The position numbers and the translations under genes are program-made. From Arthrobacter zhaoxinii (GTDB taxonomy: Bacteria > Actinomycetota > Actinomycetes > Actinomycetales > Micrococcaceae), in the NCBI RefSeq assembly GCF_024385505.1, contig NZ_JANFLT010000008.1, forward strand, positions 45,317 through 109,316: a stretch of DNA of 64,000 nucleotides. Direction: 5' to 3'. Under the pieces are notes generated by a model. That model saw only the letters and a list, made by a program, of their open reading frames with translations, made no database searches and was not told where the DNA came from. This document shows, piece by piece, positions 43,801 to 51,918 of the stretch. How positions within the stretch are numbered: position 1 is the stretch's first letter; each line of letters opens with the position of its first letter.

Positions 43801-44126
43801 GCGAGGGCCAACGGTTCACCGCGTTCATCATGGCGTCGGCGCTGGCCTACCAGCTGGGCATTGTGTCCCAGGGCTTCAGCACGTACGGAACCGTGATGAT
43901 GGACGAGGCGTTTGTTAAGTCGTCCCTGTCCTTTGCCGAGGCGTCCATCAACGCGCTGCACGAGTTCGGCTTCCAGCTGCTGCTCGCCGCGCCGGAGGAC
44001 AAGGTGGACCTCTCCCGGTTCCTAGGCTCGGTCACGGAAATCCTGCGCGACGACGTCACCAACCGTTCCGGCGTGATGGAACGGACCATGGGCAATTCCC
44101 GGTCGGTGGACATTCTGCTGCGCTAG
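40815..44126 (+). CDS. jetC: Wadjet/MksB-type SMC-like ATPase JetC
   Basis: A 1103-residue SMC-like ATPase. The N-terminal head has Walker A LTGDSGVGKST (near residue 53), the long middle is coiled coil rich in Ala, Glu, Arg and Leu (about 280-880), and the C-terminal head has signature LMSGGEGQRFTAF (near 991) and Walker B GTVMMDEAF (near 1024). It corresponds to JetC/MksB, which powers loop extrusion. Frame intact and normal length. A nuclease JetD (DUF3322/DUF2220 with a Toprim domain) normally accompanies it, but is missing: the next gene is a small membrane protein. Confidence 0.87.
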   Translation: MSIETTLPMGDLINPGQNRLASVQIVNWGTFDGAHTIKVDRAGTLLTGDSGVGKSTIFDAMLQVMDARPRMNEAAQNNSGTNAEEKRNAFSYMRGRLGTQGADDGAGTAYQRPGATWSAVCLTFDNGLGQITSLSVVMDLPATGTEHNLGRYYLVHNRPLDLQALQAGMRGRFTKGSLENLLPGAAVFDSHKMFAERYRHALGVEDEKAFNLLRILQTGKGLGGTVNDFFRNNVLDTPRTLTAAEEAVEDFSHLRSIRRQLERARQQRDHLQSVPELHTRYREAADALAHNRALAKEGLPAYRQRLALEGAQRTAEKLEQAAAAARSELSAAETRRATLKDQRDALSTRYTEEGGGAIATLERELAAAAAQLRSRETVENAAKDELAAAGIDVDFSPAGLVTARSRAAELVKSLGTELDAARERSSNAHGEAWSLKGQIAKLENEIGSFRRRTSNIRQDSLDQRARICAATGIDEADMPFAGELIDLPNEHVQWRPAAERTLRSLATALLVRGEHMAAVTRYLSENDMHGYVRCIDVSVPVDGPTEPGPDDLITKLITRDTEMGRWVARKITAHYDFVCVEDPAGLADVAKGVSLGGAVKRNRSTTEKDDRHTKASDNVLGFDNKDTVAALGNELLALRGVFEEADNLSRQHAQEQDELVRRLAAVRAIAADERTWEDLSADAARAAVAVANDRLESARDANADLEQIRFELDTAELDLTAATEKVGVLKGDAARLDADLAAAVERRTALSAKAPEALSEGLRSALAELFDPFGDLTDPARLKEAAGEVERSLITEQGRLEKTLLETRAKLERTFETFSDKWGSDFGTSVESAGAYEDRFEDIISEGLPQREAEFREYFNNRTYERFSDLLQLLDEERRSISSRLLPLNSVLRRVEYSAGSHLEIEVATTVPDAAHKFRTELKNALPMMGSRQDKADMDARYAALEGLVDRLKDPEEKRWRAEVLDVRSHVTITCTHRLASGHTYTNLQASLMSGGEGQRFTAFIMASALAYQLGIVSQGFSTYGTVMMDEAFVKSSLSFAEASINALHEFGFQLLLAAPEDKVDLSRFLGSVTEILRDDVTNRSGVMERTMGNSRSVDILLR

Positions 44127-44147
44127 GCGTTTATGAAAGGTAATGAC

Positions 44148-44342
44148 ATGAAAGACAAGTACGCGGTAAACGCCGTGATGCTAGCCGGCGTTGTCTGCAT
44201 TCTTCTTGCCACGATGGGGCCGCTGGGGAACATCGCGGGCATTCTGTGGCTCGCTGCGCTGCTGTTCTTCGCAGCGGCACCGGTGCTGGCCTTCCAGCGG
44301 CACCAGCGTGACGGAGCGCCGGACCACGGCCCCCGTCCGTAG
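44148..44342 (+). CDS. Small membrane protein downstream of jetC
   Basis: A 64-residue protein with two adjacent hydrophobic segments (residues about 8-27 and 30-48) and a short hydrophilic tail. ATG at 44148 is chosen over the one at 44133 because GAAAGG (44135-44140) then sits seven bases upstream. It is 21 bp after jetC in the same direction, so could be co-transcribed, but it resembles small core membrane proteins more than a defence component. Not recognised. Confidence 0.55.
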   Translation: MKDKYAVNAVMLAGVVCILLATMGPLGNIAGILWLAALLFFAAAPVLAFQRHQRDGAPDHGPRP

Positions 44343-44445
44343 CCTGCGCCCGTAACCTGCGGTCCGGCAGTACCGGACACCGAGCGGTTGCAAGGGGCAC
44401 TAGGGGCACTAGGCAAGCGGTCCGGACGGATGGACACTGGGGAAG

Positions 44446-45366
44446 ATGAGCGTCTTTTCTCCTCCCCGGGCGATCGCGTCCTGGCGCCGCCAGCTGATCG
44501 GCACGTTCAGCAACAACGCCACCGAGATCCCGCAGTGGGAGCTCGACCTGGCCAACGGCGCCGACGTCGGCCACTTCGGTCAGGAGTCTGCCGTGTGGGC
44601 GGTGCACGGGTCCATGACGCCGATCATTGCCGGCATCCGAGCCCTGCTGCTGCAGGCACTGCATCCGGGGGCGATGGCCGGGGTGCATGATTTCTCCGAC
44701 TATCGGTCGGATCCGCTGGGCCGGCTCGCCGGAACCATCCGCTGGATCTTCACCGTCACCTACGGGGACACGGCCACTGCCAAGGCGGGCTCCGACTGGG
44801 TGCTGCGGCTGCACGAACGCGTGCACGGAACTTATGTTGACGCCGACGGCGAGGTGCAGCCGTATTCAGCCAACGATCCCGAGATTGCCCGCTGGGTCCA
44901 TCTGGCCTTCACCGATGCGTTCCTGTCCTCGCACCAGCGCTACGGCGGTCCGATTCCCGGCGGAGCGGATGCCTATGTGGCGGACTGGGCGGTGGCCGGT
45001 GAGCTGATGGGCATTCCCGACCCGCCGCGCTCCGAAGCCGACCTGCGGAAGCAAATGGCCGGCTACGATCCCCAGCTGCGCAGCAGCGGCTACGTCCAGG
45101 AGGCACTGGGCTTCCTTCGCCGTCCTCCCCTGCCGCGCAATCAGCGGATCGGCTACCGTGTGCTGTTTGCCGGAGCCGTGGCCAGCCTGGAGCCGAAGCA
45201 CAGGGAGCTGCTGGGGTTGCGGGCTCCGCATCTGGGTCCGGTTCCGCTGCCGATGAAGTTTCCCGTGAAACTTGTTTTGGGTGTTATCCGGTTCGGGCTT
45301 GGCCCGATGGGACCCAGCGAACGGTCCGCCCGCGAACGGATTGCACGGCTGGGGGCGGCGCAGTAG
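44446..45366 (+). CDS. Oxygenase MpaB family protein (DUF2236)
   Basis: The 306-residue protein matches the DUF2236/MpaB family: WAVHGSMTPIIAGIRALLLQALHPGAMAGVHDFSDYRSDPLGRL contains the conserved HP...G...Y pattern, followed by HERVHGTY, and YVADWAVAGELMG. Family members bind heme via histidines and are linked to oxidation, including latex clearing proteins and fungal MpaB. Substrate unknown. It starts 104 bp after the small membrane gene, with GGGGAAG before the ATG. Family call is good. Confidence 0.8.
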   Translation: MSVFSPPRAIASWRRQLIGTFSNNATEIPQWELDLANGADVGHFGQESAVWAVHGSMTPIIAGIRALLLQALHPGAMAGVHDFSDYRSDPLGRLAGTIRWIFTVTYGDTATAKAGSDWVLRLHERVHGTYVDADGEVQPYSANDPEIARWVHLAFTDAFLSSHQRYGGPIPGGADAYVADWAVAGELMGIPDPPRSEADLRKQMAGYDPQLRSSGYVQEALGFLRRPPLPRNQRIGYRVLFAGAVASLEPKHRELLGLRAPHLGPVPLPMKFPVKLVLGVIRFGLGPMGPSERSARERIARLGAAQ

Positions 45367-45589
45367 TCGCCGCGCAGTAGGGACTATGGAGCGTCGGCCC
45401 AGCCTGAGTCTCTAGTGGCCATTCAGAAGGGGCATCCAGTCTGTCCGGGCTTCGTCTCAGAGCCCTTGGAGTTCTCATTCTTGTGCAGGTAGTAGCGCTC
45501 AAAAGACAGGTATTTTCGGTTTCTCGGAAGAGACGTTTTGAGCCTGTTTTCGGCCCGGAAATGTCAGTGCCAGGTGAAATCGTTGGGGT

Positions 45590-47329
45590 ATGGATCAGCT
45601 CGGGAACACCGAACGGACAACCGAAGACCAGCAGCCGGAGGGCGTGGCTGGGGAAGCGGACGCGCCCCGGACGCCTTGCACTCTGTCCGTGTACAAGGTG
45701 GATCTGGACGCTTCCGAACCTGCCGGCGGTGCTGACGACACTGCTGCCACTCTCACTGATACTGCCCCGGACGATGCCAGCGCTCCCGTCTCCAACTCCG
45801 AGCCTGACGCCGGTGCCGCACCTACAGAGTCTGCCACCGCGGGTGCTGCCACTGATGCCGGCAGTCCTGCCGAGGGGTACCCGGACGGCTTTACCGGAAC
45901 ATTGGCGTTGCAGAACCTCGAGGCCTTCGACGAGCAGGCGGTCGGCCAGGCACTGTCCCGGGTGGCGCACTTGCTTTCCTGGACGCAGGCCTTGGAAGCC
46001 CGCCTGGTCAACCGGATGGGGGAGCTCTTCCGGGACGACAGATGTACCCCTTCCGAGCGGATCGAGCCGGGGCTGGCGTTTAGCCTCGCAGCTTCCGAAT
46101 GCGCGGCCATCCTGAAAATTCCGGAAGTCACCGGTCAGCGGCTCCTCAGCGAAGCGACGAGCCTCTGCACGTCCCATACGGCAACCCTGACCGGACTGGA
46201 AGAGGGACGCTTTTCCTACCAGCATGCGCAGGTGGTGCTGGATCAGTGCCAAAACGTGCCAGCGGGTGCATTACCGGAATTTGAGAGTGACCTGCTGAAG
46301 GCAGCAGAGGGCCAGACCCGGTCCCAGTTCTCCGCCAAGGCCCGACGGCTGCGCGAGAGGAAGTTTCCGGACACCATCAGCAAACGGCACCTGACCGCGT
46401 TCGAGCAGCGCAAAGTCACCCTGGACCGCGAAGAGGACGGCATGTCCTGCCTCTCCGCCTATCTGCAAGCGGCAGAAGCCCACCAGATTTACACGTCTCT
46501 CAACAACGCAGCACGGGGCGAACAAGCAGCCGGCGATGGCCGGACCGCGGATCAGCTGCGCGCGGACATCCTCGCCCAGTTGCTCATGGGCGGGCTCGAC
46601 CCAACACTGGTAAGCGCAGAGACCGGCCGCAGCAGTGACGTCCGTAAGGGGACCGGTGGGGCCGGCGGTGTTCGCGGTCCGGGAGGCGATGTCGGGAGTG
46701 TGACGGGCGGGGGTCGTGGGACCGGCAAAACCGGCGCGGGCGGGACCGGATGCGATGACGGCAGCGTCGTGCCGCGCGCGGAGATCATGGTCCTGATCAA
46801 TGCCGAGACACTTTTCGGCGCCGACGACCAGCCGGCCGAACTGCACGGTTACGGGCCCATCAGTGCCGAAGCGGCCCGCAGGCTGGCCCGGAACGCTGCT
46901 GGTTGGACCGGTTTGGCCCAGGACCCGGTAACAGGCGAAATCCTGGGAGTGGGAAGGCGCAGAAAGGTGCCGGCCGGCCTCAGACGCTGGCTCCGCGCAA
47001 GGGACGGGACCTGCAGGTTCCCCGGCTGCCGGGTCAGTACTGCGAACGCGGACATCGACCACACCACCGACTGGGCGAAAGGCGGCCCCACGGACCACGG
47101 GAACCTGGAACACCTCTGCCGTCGTCATCACAGGTTCAAGACTCTCGGCTATTGGAAGGCCAGCCAACTGACCCCCGGAGTGATTGAGTGGACCTCGCCG
47201 ACCGGACGGGTTTACCGCACCGAACCTTTCCTGGCACTCCGACCACCGGACACAGCACCGGACCCGCGAAAGGACCAGGCACGGGCGAACCAGAAGCAGA
47301 CAGACCCGGAACCCGCACCACCGTTCTAA
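45590..47329 (+). CDS. DUF222 / HNH endonuclease domain protein
   Basis: The 579-residue protein has an acidic, low-complexity N-terminus (about 1-100), a DUF222 domain (about 110-340), a Gly-rich linker of roughly 40 residues (about 340-385), and a C-terminal HNH nuclease with CRFPGCRVSTANADIDHT and NLEHLCRRHHRFKT (about 475-520). This is the 13E12-type architecture abundant in actinobacteria, often in many paralogues. Its function is unproven; a DNA-nicking activity is expected. It stands alone. An alternative name is 13E12 repeat family protein. Confidence 0.87.
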   Translation: MDQLGNTERTTEDQQPEGVAGEADAPRTPCTLSVYKVDLDASEPAGGADDTAATLTDTAPDDASAPVSNSEPDAGAAPTESATAGAATDAGSPAEGYPDGFTGTLALQNLEAFDEQAVGQALSRVAHLLSWTQALEARLVNRMGELFRDDRCTPSERIEPGLAFSLAASECAAILKIPEVTGQRLLSEATSLCTSHTATLTGLEEGRFSYQHAQVVLDQCQNVPAGALPEFESDLLKAAEGQTRSQFSAKARRLRERKFPDTISKRHLTAFEQRKVTLDREEDGMSCLSAYLQAAEAHQIYTSLNNAARGEQAAGDGRTADQLRADILAQLLMGGLDPTLVSAETGRSSDVRKGTGGAGGVRGPGGDVGSVTGGGRGTGKTGAGGTGCDDGSVVPRAEIMVLINAETLFGADDQPAELHGYGPISAEAARRLARNAAGWTGLAQDPVTGEILGVGRRRKVPAGLRRWLRARDGTCRFPGCRVSTANADIDHTTDWAKGGPTDHGNLEHLCRRHHRFKTLGYWKASQLTPGVIEWTSPTGRVYRTEPFLALRPPDTAPDPRKDQARANQKQTDPEPAPPF

Positions 47330-47516
47330 GCAGCTCCCGGTCCACGGCGGAACAACCATTCATGCTTCGGCGCCCCTCGCCCCGGAACGAACCAACGGGC
47401 ACCACTTTAGCTGCCAGTCAACGGCGGTAAATGGCACGGGTTCCGGGGCCGATTTCCCTTGTAGAGCCCTCCGACACCGGATTTACTGTTCGCACACGTA
47501 CAGGAGGCACTCAAAG

Positions 47517-48284
47517 ATGACGAGCTCGAACGCTGCAGCTGAATCACACATCAAGTCACGGAACAGAGACATGCTGTCGGGTGAGGCGATCGCAGAGGCC
47601 AAACTGACCGATTGGCGCAAGCTGGCCCAAGGACTGCACGCCCGCTATCTGGTCGATGACTTCGACGCCGGAGCACGGTTTGTCACCGCGGTAGGTGAGG
47701 CGGGCACTGCGCTCGGACACCACCCGAGCGTGTCGATGGGCAAGTCGATTGGCAAGGGGTATGTCGACCTCAAACTGGTCAGCGCCGACGCCCTCTACCG
47801 GGACAACGAGGGCACCGAACACGTCGTCGAATGGGTCACCCAACAGGACGTTGACCTCGCGCGAGTGATCACCGAAATCGCTGCGGACCACCAGATTGAC
47901 GCCGACCCGGCCTCGGTCAGCGTCCTTGAACTGGGCCTCGACACGGCACACTCCGCGACCATCGCCCCGGTGTGGGCCGCCCTGCTGACCGGCAACGCGG
48001 ACGCCCAGGGCCACGGGTCGCCCAGCGACGAGATCCGGGACGCCACGGGGCGGATACCGAACCTCTGGTTCGGCGACGTCAACGAGCACGAGAGTCAACG
48101 GTTTCACCTCGAGGTTTACGTAGCCCCCGAGGTGGCCGTCCAACGAATCAACGCTGCCGTGGCCGCAGGGGGAACCGTCGTGGATGACAGCAGTTCGCCG
48201 TCGCTCACCGTGATCGCCGACCAGGACGGCAACACAGGCGTCCTGTGCGTAGCCGAGACGCCAATGGCGAAGACCGAATCTTGA
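47517..48284 (+). CDS. Pterin-4a-carbinolamine dehydratase-like / glyoxalase-like fusion protein
   Basis: The 255-residue protein combines two small domains. Residues about 20-125 resemble pterin-4a-carbinolamine dehydratase (LTDWRKLAQGLHARYLVDDFDAGARFVTAVGEAGTALGHHPSVSM, with the HHP motif and VTQQDVDLARVI end). Residues about 130-250 resemble a VOC/glyoxalase-like domain (VSVLELGLDTAH, FHLEVYVAPEVAVQRI, VIADQDGNTGVLCV). ATG at 47517 has AGGAGG ten bases upstream, so the longer frame to 47184 was rejected. Such fusions occur widely in actinobacteria; role unknown. The GNAT gene follows after 27 bp. Confidence 0.8.
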   Translation: MTSSNAAAESHIKSRNRDMLSGEAIAEAKLTDWRKLAQGLHARYLVDDFDAGARFVTAVGEAGTALGHHPSVSMGKSIGKGYVDLKLVSADALYRDNEGTEHVVEWVTQQDVDLARVITEIAADHQIDADPASVSVLELGLDTAHSATIAPVWAALLTGNADAQGHGSPSDEIRDATGRIPNLWFGDVNEHESQRFHLEVYVAPEVAVQRINAAVAAGGTVVDDSSSPSLTVIADQDGNTGVLCVAETPMAKTES

Positions 48285-48311
48285 CCTTCTTGAACTCGGA
48301 ACAGGACGGAC

Positions 48312-48911
48312 ATGGCGATGTCGCACGTAATCAAGCCGCTTACTCCGGCAACCTTCCCGGCATGGCTCGCACTCGCGCAGAAGCACAACGGGGTCTGGGG
48401 CGGGTGCTACTGCTCGTACTTCCATGGAGACACCGAGAACACCGTCAAAAGCGAATACGACCGGCCGACGTTTAAGCAGCGGCTGGTGGCGGAAGGCGCA
48501 GCACACGCGGCTCTTGTCTTCGACGGCGACGACGCGATCGCATGGTGCCAGTACGGGAGTCCGGCCGAGCTGCCGGGGATCTACCACCGCAAGGAGTACG
48601 ACGCCGACGAGACCAAGCCGGCGCCGTGGCGCATCACGTGCTTCTTCGTCGACCGCGACCACCGGCGTTCCGGCGTGGCACGAGAGGCGCTGGACGGTGC
48701 GCTCGAACTGATCGCTCAGGCCGGCGGAGGCGAGGTGGTCTCGTTCCCCAACGAAGTCACCCCCGGCAAGAGAACGTCGTCTTCGTTCCTTCACAACGGG
48801 ACGCGGGCCATGTTCGAGAAGGCGGGATTCACGTTCGAGCGCCACCTCGGCAAGAACAAGACAGTGATGCGCAAGACCGTCCAAACGGCCCTGCGGCTGA
48901 CGCCGACTTGA
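48312..48911 (+). CDS. GNAT family N-acetyltransferase
   Basis: The 199-residue protein has an acetyltransferase core: WRITCFFVDRDHRRSGVAREALDGAL, with the acetyl-CoA-binding R/Q-x-x-G-x-G/A-like loop (RRSGVA), and TRAMFEKAGFTFERHLGKN for the C-terminal strand pair. The substrate is unknown. It is 27 bp after the pterin dehydratase/glyoxalase fusion and probably shares a transcript with it. It converges with the LysR gene two bases later. Start at 48312 or at the ATG six bases downstream. Confidence 0.8.
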   Translation: MAMSHVIKPLTPATFPAWLALAQKHNGVWGGCYCSYFHGDTENTVKSEYDRPTFKQRLVAEGAAHAALVFDGDDAIAWCQYGSPAELPGIYHRKEYDADETKPAPWRITCFFVDRDHRRSGVAREALDGALELIAQAGGGEVVSFPNEVTPGKRTSSSFLHNGTRAMFEKAGFTFERHLGKNKTVMRKTVQTALRLTPT

Positions 48912-48913
48912 AC

Positions 48914-49807
48914 CTAAGCCCGGCCAGCCGCCACCGCCACCAGCTCGGCCGCAACTCCGGTCAGCCGGCGGGGACCGGACCACACGGCCGTCAGGGGACG
49001 GGTGATTCCCTCACCTTCGAAGGGAACCTGCAGCAGCTCCCCGCTGGCAAGCTGGTCGCGCACCACCAGTTCGCTCAACACCGCAGGACCTGCGCCGGCA
49101 GCAACAGCAACACGCACTGCAGCATTGCTGCTGAGCACCTGGGCCGGCTCGACGACGTCGTACCCGGCAAGTACCTCCTGCAGCGCTTCCCGGGTACCGG
49201 ACCCGGGTTCCCGAACCACCAAAGGTGTCTGCGCCAATTCCTGCAGGCTGATCCGGGTACGATCGGCCCACTCGTGAGACGGGGAAACCACCACCACCAG
49301 CTCATCCTCACGGACCACCAAAGCGTTCAGCCTTACCGGAAGATTCGGAGTCTCCACAAACCCCAGCTGGAGACTCCCCTGCTTCACCTCCTCGATAACC
49401 TGCGCCGAGTTCTCCACCCGAACGTCGATGCGGGCCTGCGGCAGCCGCCGCTTCAGCTCGGCCACCCAGGCGGGCAACAGCATGTCCGCGATAGTGAGGC
49501 TGGCACCCACACGAAGCTCCATCGCCTCGTCGCTGCGGCCGTTACGCATCACGTCGTTGAAGTGCCGAGCCGCATCCAGAAGTTCCCGGGCTGAATCTGC
49601 GAGCAGCCGCCCCATTGCGGTGGGCACCGATCCGCGGGGGCTGCGCTCCAGCAGGGCAGTCTTCAGTTCCGCTTCCAACTCGGCAATGGACCGGCTCGCA
49701 TTGGACTGGGCCATCCCCAGTTTCCGCGCCCCGGAAGCCACGCTGCCTTCGTCCACCACGGCAACGAACAATTCCAGCACCTGCAGGTTCGGCCAGGAAG
49801 AAGCCAT
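48914..49807 (-). CDS. LysR family transcriptional regulator
   Basis: The 297-residue product has the LysR helix-turn-helix (LQVLELFVAVVDEGSVASGARKLGMAQSNASRSIAELEAEL, about residues 8-48) and the LysR substrate-binding fold (ELRVGASLTIADMLLPAWVAEL, LVVREPGSGTRE). The GSGTRE motif resembles CysB/CbbR-type effector pockets. The ATG at 49807 lies seven bases after a TATGCT -10-like element, so a leaderless transcript is plausible; a longer start at 49828 exists. It is divergent from the DsbA-like lipoprotein gene, with palindromes between them. Confidence 0.84.
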   Translation of the reverse strand: MASSWPNLQVLELFVAVVDEGSVASGARKLGMAQSNASRSIAELEAELKTALLERSPRGSVPTAMGRLLADSARELLDAARHFNDVMRNGRSDEAMELRVGASLTIADMLLPAWVAELKRRLPQARIDVRVENSAQVIEEVKQGSLQLGFVETPNLPVRLNALVVREDELVVVVSPSHEWADRTRISLQELAQTPLVVREPGSGTREALQEVLAGYDVVEPAQVLSSNAAVRVAVAAGAGPAVLSELVVRDQLASGELLQVPFEGEGITRPLTAVWSGPRRLTGVAAELVAVAAGRA

Positions 49808-49898
49808 ATCAAAAGCATATAAACCCATGCGCGATTGCAGGCTACCGGGCCGCCGGATCCGGTGGGAGCATCGAAAATAGTGGGCGCAGCAGAGCCTC

Positions 49899-49933
49899 GT
49901 AGCGGGAACCGCTACCGTAGCGGCAGTCGCTAC
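49899..49933. promoter_or_regulatory. Two tandem 17-bp palindromes between LysR and DsbA-like genes
   Basis: GTAGCGGGAACCGCTAC (49899-49915) and GTAGCGGCAGTCGCTAC (49917-49933) each form an inverted repeat around a short centre, spaced 18 bp apart. They lie 57 bp upstream of the DsbA-like gene and about 90 bp upstream of the LysR gene. They look like paired binding sites for a dimeric regulator, possibly the adjacent LysR or another protein; a double hairpin in RNA is an alternative. Confidence 0.5.
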
Positions 49934-49989
49934 CGCAGGCCGTACAGCGCGCCGATCCGCAAACCCCTGACACCTCGCCGAAAGGAATC

Positions 49990-50685
49990 ATGCGCAAGCG
50001 TATCCTCGCCTTGGTAATGTCCGGGCTGCTCGCCACCGGCACGGTGGTCTCCTGCGCGGACCAGGAACCTACTGCAGGAGGAACTGCAACGGCGGAAGCA
50101 TCGGCCAGCCCGTCGGTGGAAACGTCCATCCCGGCCGACCGCCTGGATAAAGTGGCTCCCGCTGATGCAAGGGCAATCACCGACCCCGCAGACCCCAAAG
50201 CCACCCTGGTGCTGTTTACCGATTACCAGTGCCCCTACTGCGCCCAAATGGACACAGTGATCCAACAGGCCAAGAAGGACTACGGAGATGACGTCCGTAT
50301 CCTCGTACGGAACTATCCCCTGCCCAAACACCAGAATGCAGCGCCGGCGGCCCGCGCCGTGGAAGCCGCCGCAGAACAGGGTGCCCTGGAGCAGATGGCC
50401 GCGTCCGTCTTCGAGCACCAGCAGGACTGGAAGGCCGCCAACACGGAGGACCTCGAGGACGTCTTCGTCTCCTATGCCGAGGACCTCGGACTGGACATCG
50501 AGAAGTTCCGCGCCGATTACACCTCGGATGCCGTGAGGGATCGGGTGGCTCGGGATCTGGAGGATTCCCAGGACCTCCAGCTCCCCGGCACACCCTCACT
50601 GATCCTCGACAATCGGATGCTGGAACTGGAATCCGTCGATTACGGCGCCCTCCAGGAACAGCTCGACGCAGCCCTTAACAAGTAG
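49990..50685 (+). CDS. DsbA-like thioredoxin-fold lipoprotein
   Basis: The 231-residue protein has a signal peptide ending in TVVSC (lipobox, Cys about 22), a Ser/Ala-rich linker, and a DsbA/DSBA-oxidoreductase domain with the active site FTDYQCPYCAQMD (CPYC near residues 80-83). The cis-Pro is in LPGTPSLI near residue 199. It should act as a thiol-disulfide oxidoreductase outside the membrane. AAAGGAA lies just before the ATG. It lies between the LysR regulator and a PAP2 enzyme and seems monocistronic, with a hairpin 4-30 bp after its stop. Confidence 0.85.
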   Translation: MRKRILALVMSGLLATGTVVSCADQEPTAGGTATAEASASPSVETSIPADRLDKVAPADARAITDPADPKATLVLFTDYQCPYCAQMDTVIQQAKKDYGDDVRILVRNYPLPKHQNAAPAARAVEAAAEQGALEQMAASVFEHQQDWKAANTEDLEDVFVSYAEDLGLDIEKFRADYTSDAVRDRVARDLEDSQDLQLPGTPSLILDNRMLELESVDYGALQEQLDAALNK

Positions 50686-50688
50686 GAA

Positions 50689-50715
50689 CCGGCTAAGCGC
50701 AGGCATCTTAGCCGG
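50689..50715. terminator. Hairpin downstream of the DsbA-like gene
   Basis: CCGGCTAAG (50689-50697) pairs perfectly with CTTAGCCGG (50707-50715) across a nine-base loop. It begins four bases after the stop of the DsbA-like gene. No T run follows, so it may slow or stop transcription weakly. Confidence 0.45.
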
Positions 50716-50813
50716 AGGGCGGACGGAACCGGCAGCGGGTGTGACCGAAAGCATACTGATGGTAGCGGCCTCCCGATAACAGGTTTATACCGATCTTGGG
50801 ATAAAAATGTCTC

Positions 50814-51878
50814 ATGACTATCGAAGCCGGCTCCGTCCGCCCTGCCTGGCGCCGCCTCTTCGGCGTCCCTCTTTTTGTTTCAGCTGCCTTTACCGTGATC
50901 ATGCTGGTGGCCGCCGTAGTAGCGGGCCTCCCCGTCCGGGATCCTGACGGGTTCCTGGGGCCGAGCTACATCCGTCTGCCGCTGATTGTGCTGCTGATGA
51001 TCGCCGCTGACGTCATTCCCCGGGCCATTGCCCGACGGCGTGAGCTGGGCGGGCTGGGAGCCGCGACCACCGATGTGCTGCGCACACGTTGGTCCGGATC
51101 CCGTCTGGCGGTGGCCGTGGCGGGACTGATCACCTTCTATCTGGCCTACATGTCCTACCGGAACCTGAAGAGCTTCCTGCCCTTCCTGCAGGATCATCTG
51201 ACGGACCCGATGCTGGAGGACACGGACATGTGGCTGGCCGGAGGGAACTTCCCCGGCGACGTCCTGCATGAACTGCTCGGCACCGGTTTCAGCGCCGATC
51301 TGCTCTCCGGCGTCTACATGCTCTTTATGGTCTTTGTTCCCGTCTCCCTCGCCGCAGCTTTGGTGTGGTCCGACAACCTGCAGCGCGGCGCCTGGTACGC
51401 CACGGCCCTGTCCTTCAACTGGATCCTGGGCACCGTCAGCTACTACGCCCTGCCGTCCATGGGCCCGATCTACTACGACGCCGCCCCGTTCAGAGACCTG
51501 CCGGAAACTGCCGTTTCATCCCTGCAGGACTCCCTGTATGAGAACCGGATCGAAGTGCTGGCGAACCCGTTCGCCGCCGATTCCGTCCACGGCATTGCAG
51601 CGTTCGCTTCTCTGCACACCTCCATCGTCTTTACCGCCGCGTTGGTGGCCCACCTGACCCGCCTGCCCAAGGTGGCCCGCTGGATTATGTGGATCTACGT
51701 CCTGCTGACCACTCTGGCCACGGTCTACTTCGGCTGGCATTACGTGCTGGACGTGGTTGCCGGGCTTGCCCTCGGCGCCGTCTCGGTGTGGCTGGCGGCG
51801 AAGGCCGTGAACGCCGGGAACCGGAAGAAGCCGGCAGCGGCCGACGTCGAGCCGGAGCTAGTCTCGTCCGTGCGGTAG
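50814..51878 (+). CDS. PAP2 superfamily membrane phosphatase/transferase
   Basis: A 354-residue membrane protein with about six hydrophobic segments. The phosphatase motifs are HGIAAFASLHTSIV (the SxH element, His near residue 268) and GWHYVLDVVAG (H-x-x-x-D, near residue 308). This arrangement matches PAP2-like proteins related to inositol phosphotransferases (Aur1/Ipt1 type) that act on lipid phosphates at the membrane. The start ATG at 50814 has no ribosome binding site; a TTTATAC or GATAAAAAT stretch just upstream suggests a leaderless transcript. It is followed by the duplicated membrane-anchored gene after 40 bp. Lipid substrate unknown. Confidence 0.8.
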   Translation: MTIEAGSVRPAWRRLFGVPLFVSAAFTVIMLVAAVVAGLPVRDPDGFLGPSYIRLPLIVLLMIAADVIPRAIARRRELGGLGAATTDVLRTRWSGSRLAVAVAGLITFYLAYMSYRNLKSFLPFLQDHLTDPMLEDTDMWLAGGNFPGDVLHELLGTGFSADLLSGVYMLFMVFVPVSLAAALVWSDNLQRGAWYATALSFNWILGTVSYYALPSMGPIYYDAAPFRDLPETAVSSLQDSLYENRIEVLANPFAADSVHGIAAFASLHTSIVFTAALVAHLTRLPKVARWIMWIYVLLTTLATVYFGWHYVLDVVAGLALGAVSVWLAAKAVNAGNRKKPAAADVEPELVSSVR

Positions 51879-51918
51879 GCTTCCTCAGCGGGAACCACCC
51901 CTACTGAGAGGCAGCACG

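Noticed and set aside
40515..43961. Antisense frame of 1148 codons opposite jetC
   Set aside because: It lies fully opposite jetB/jetC, lacks recognisable domains and reflects GC-rich codon bias.
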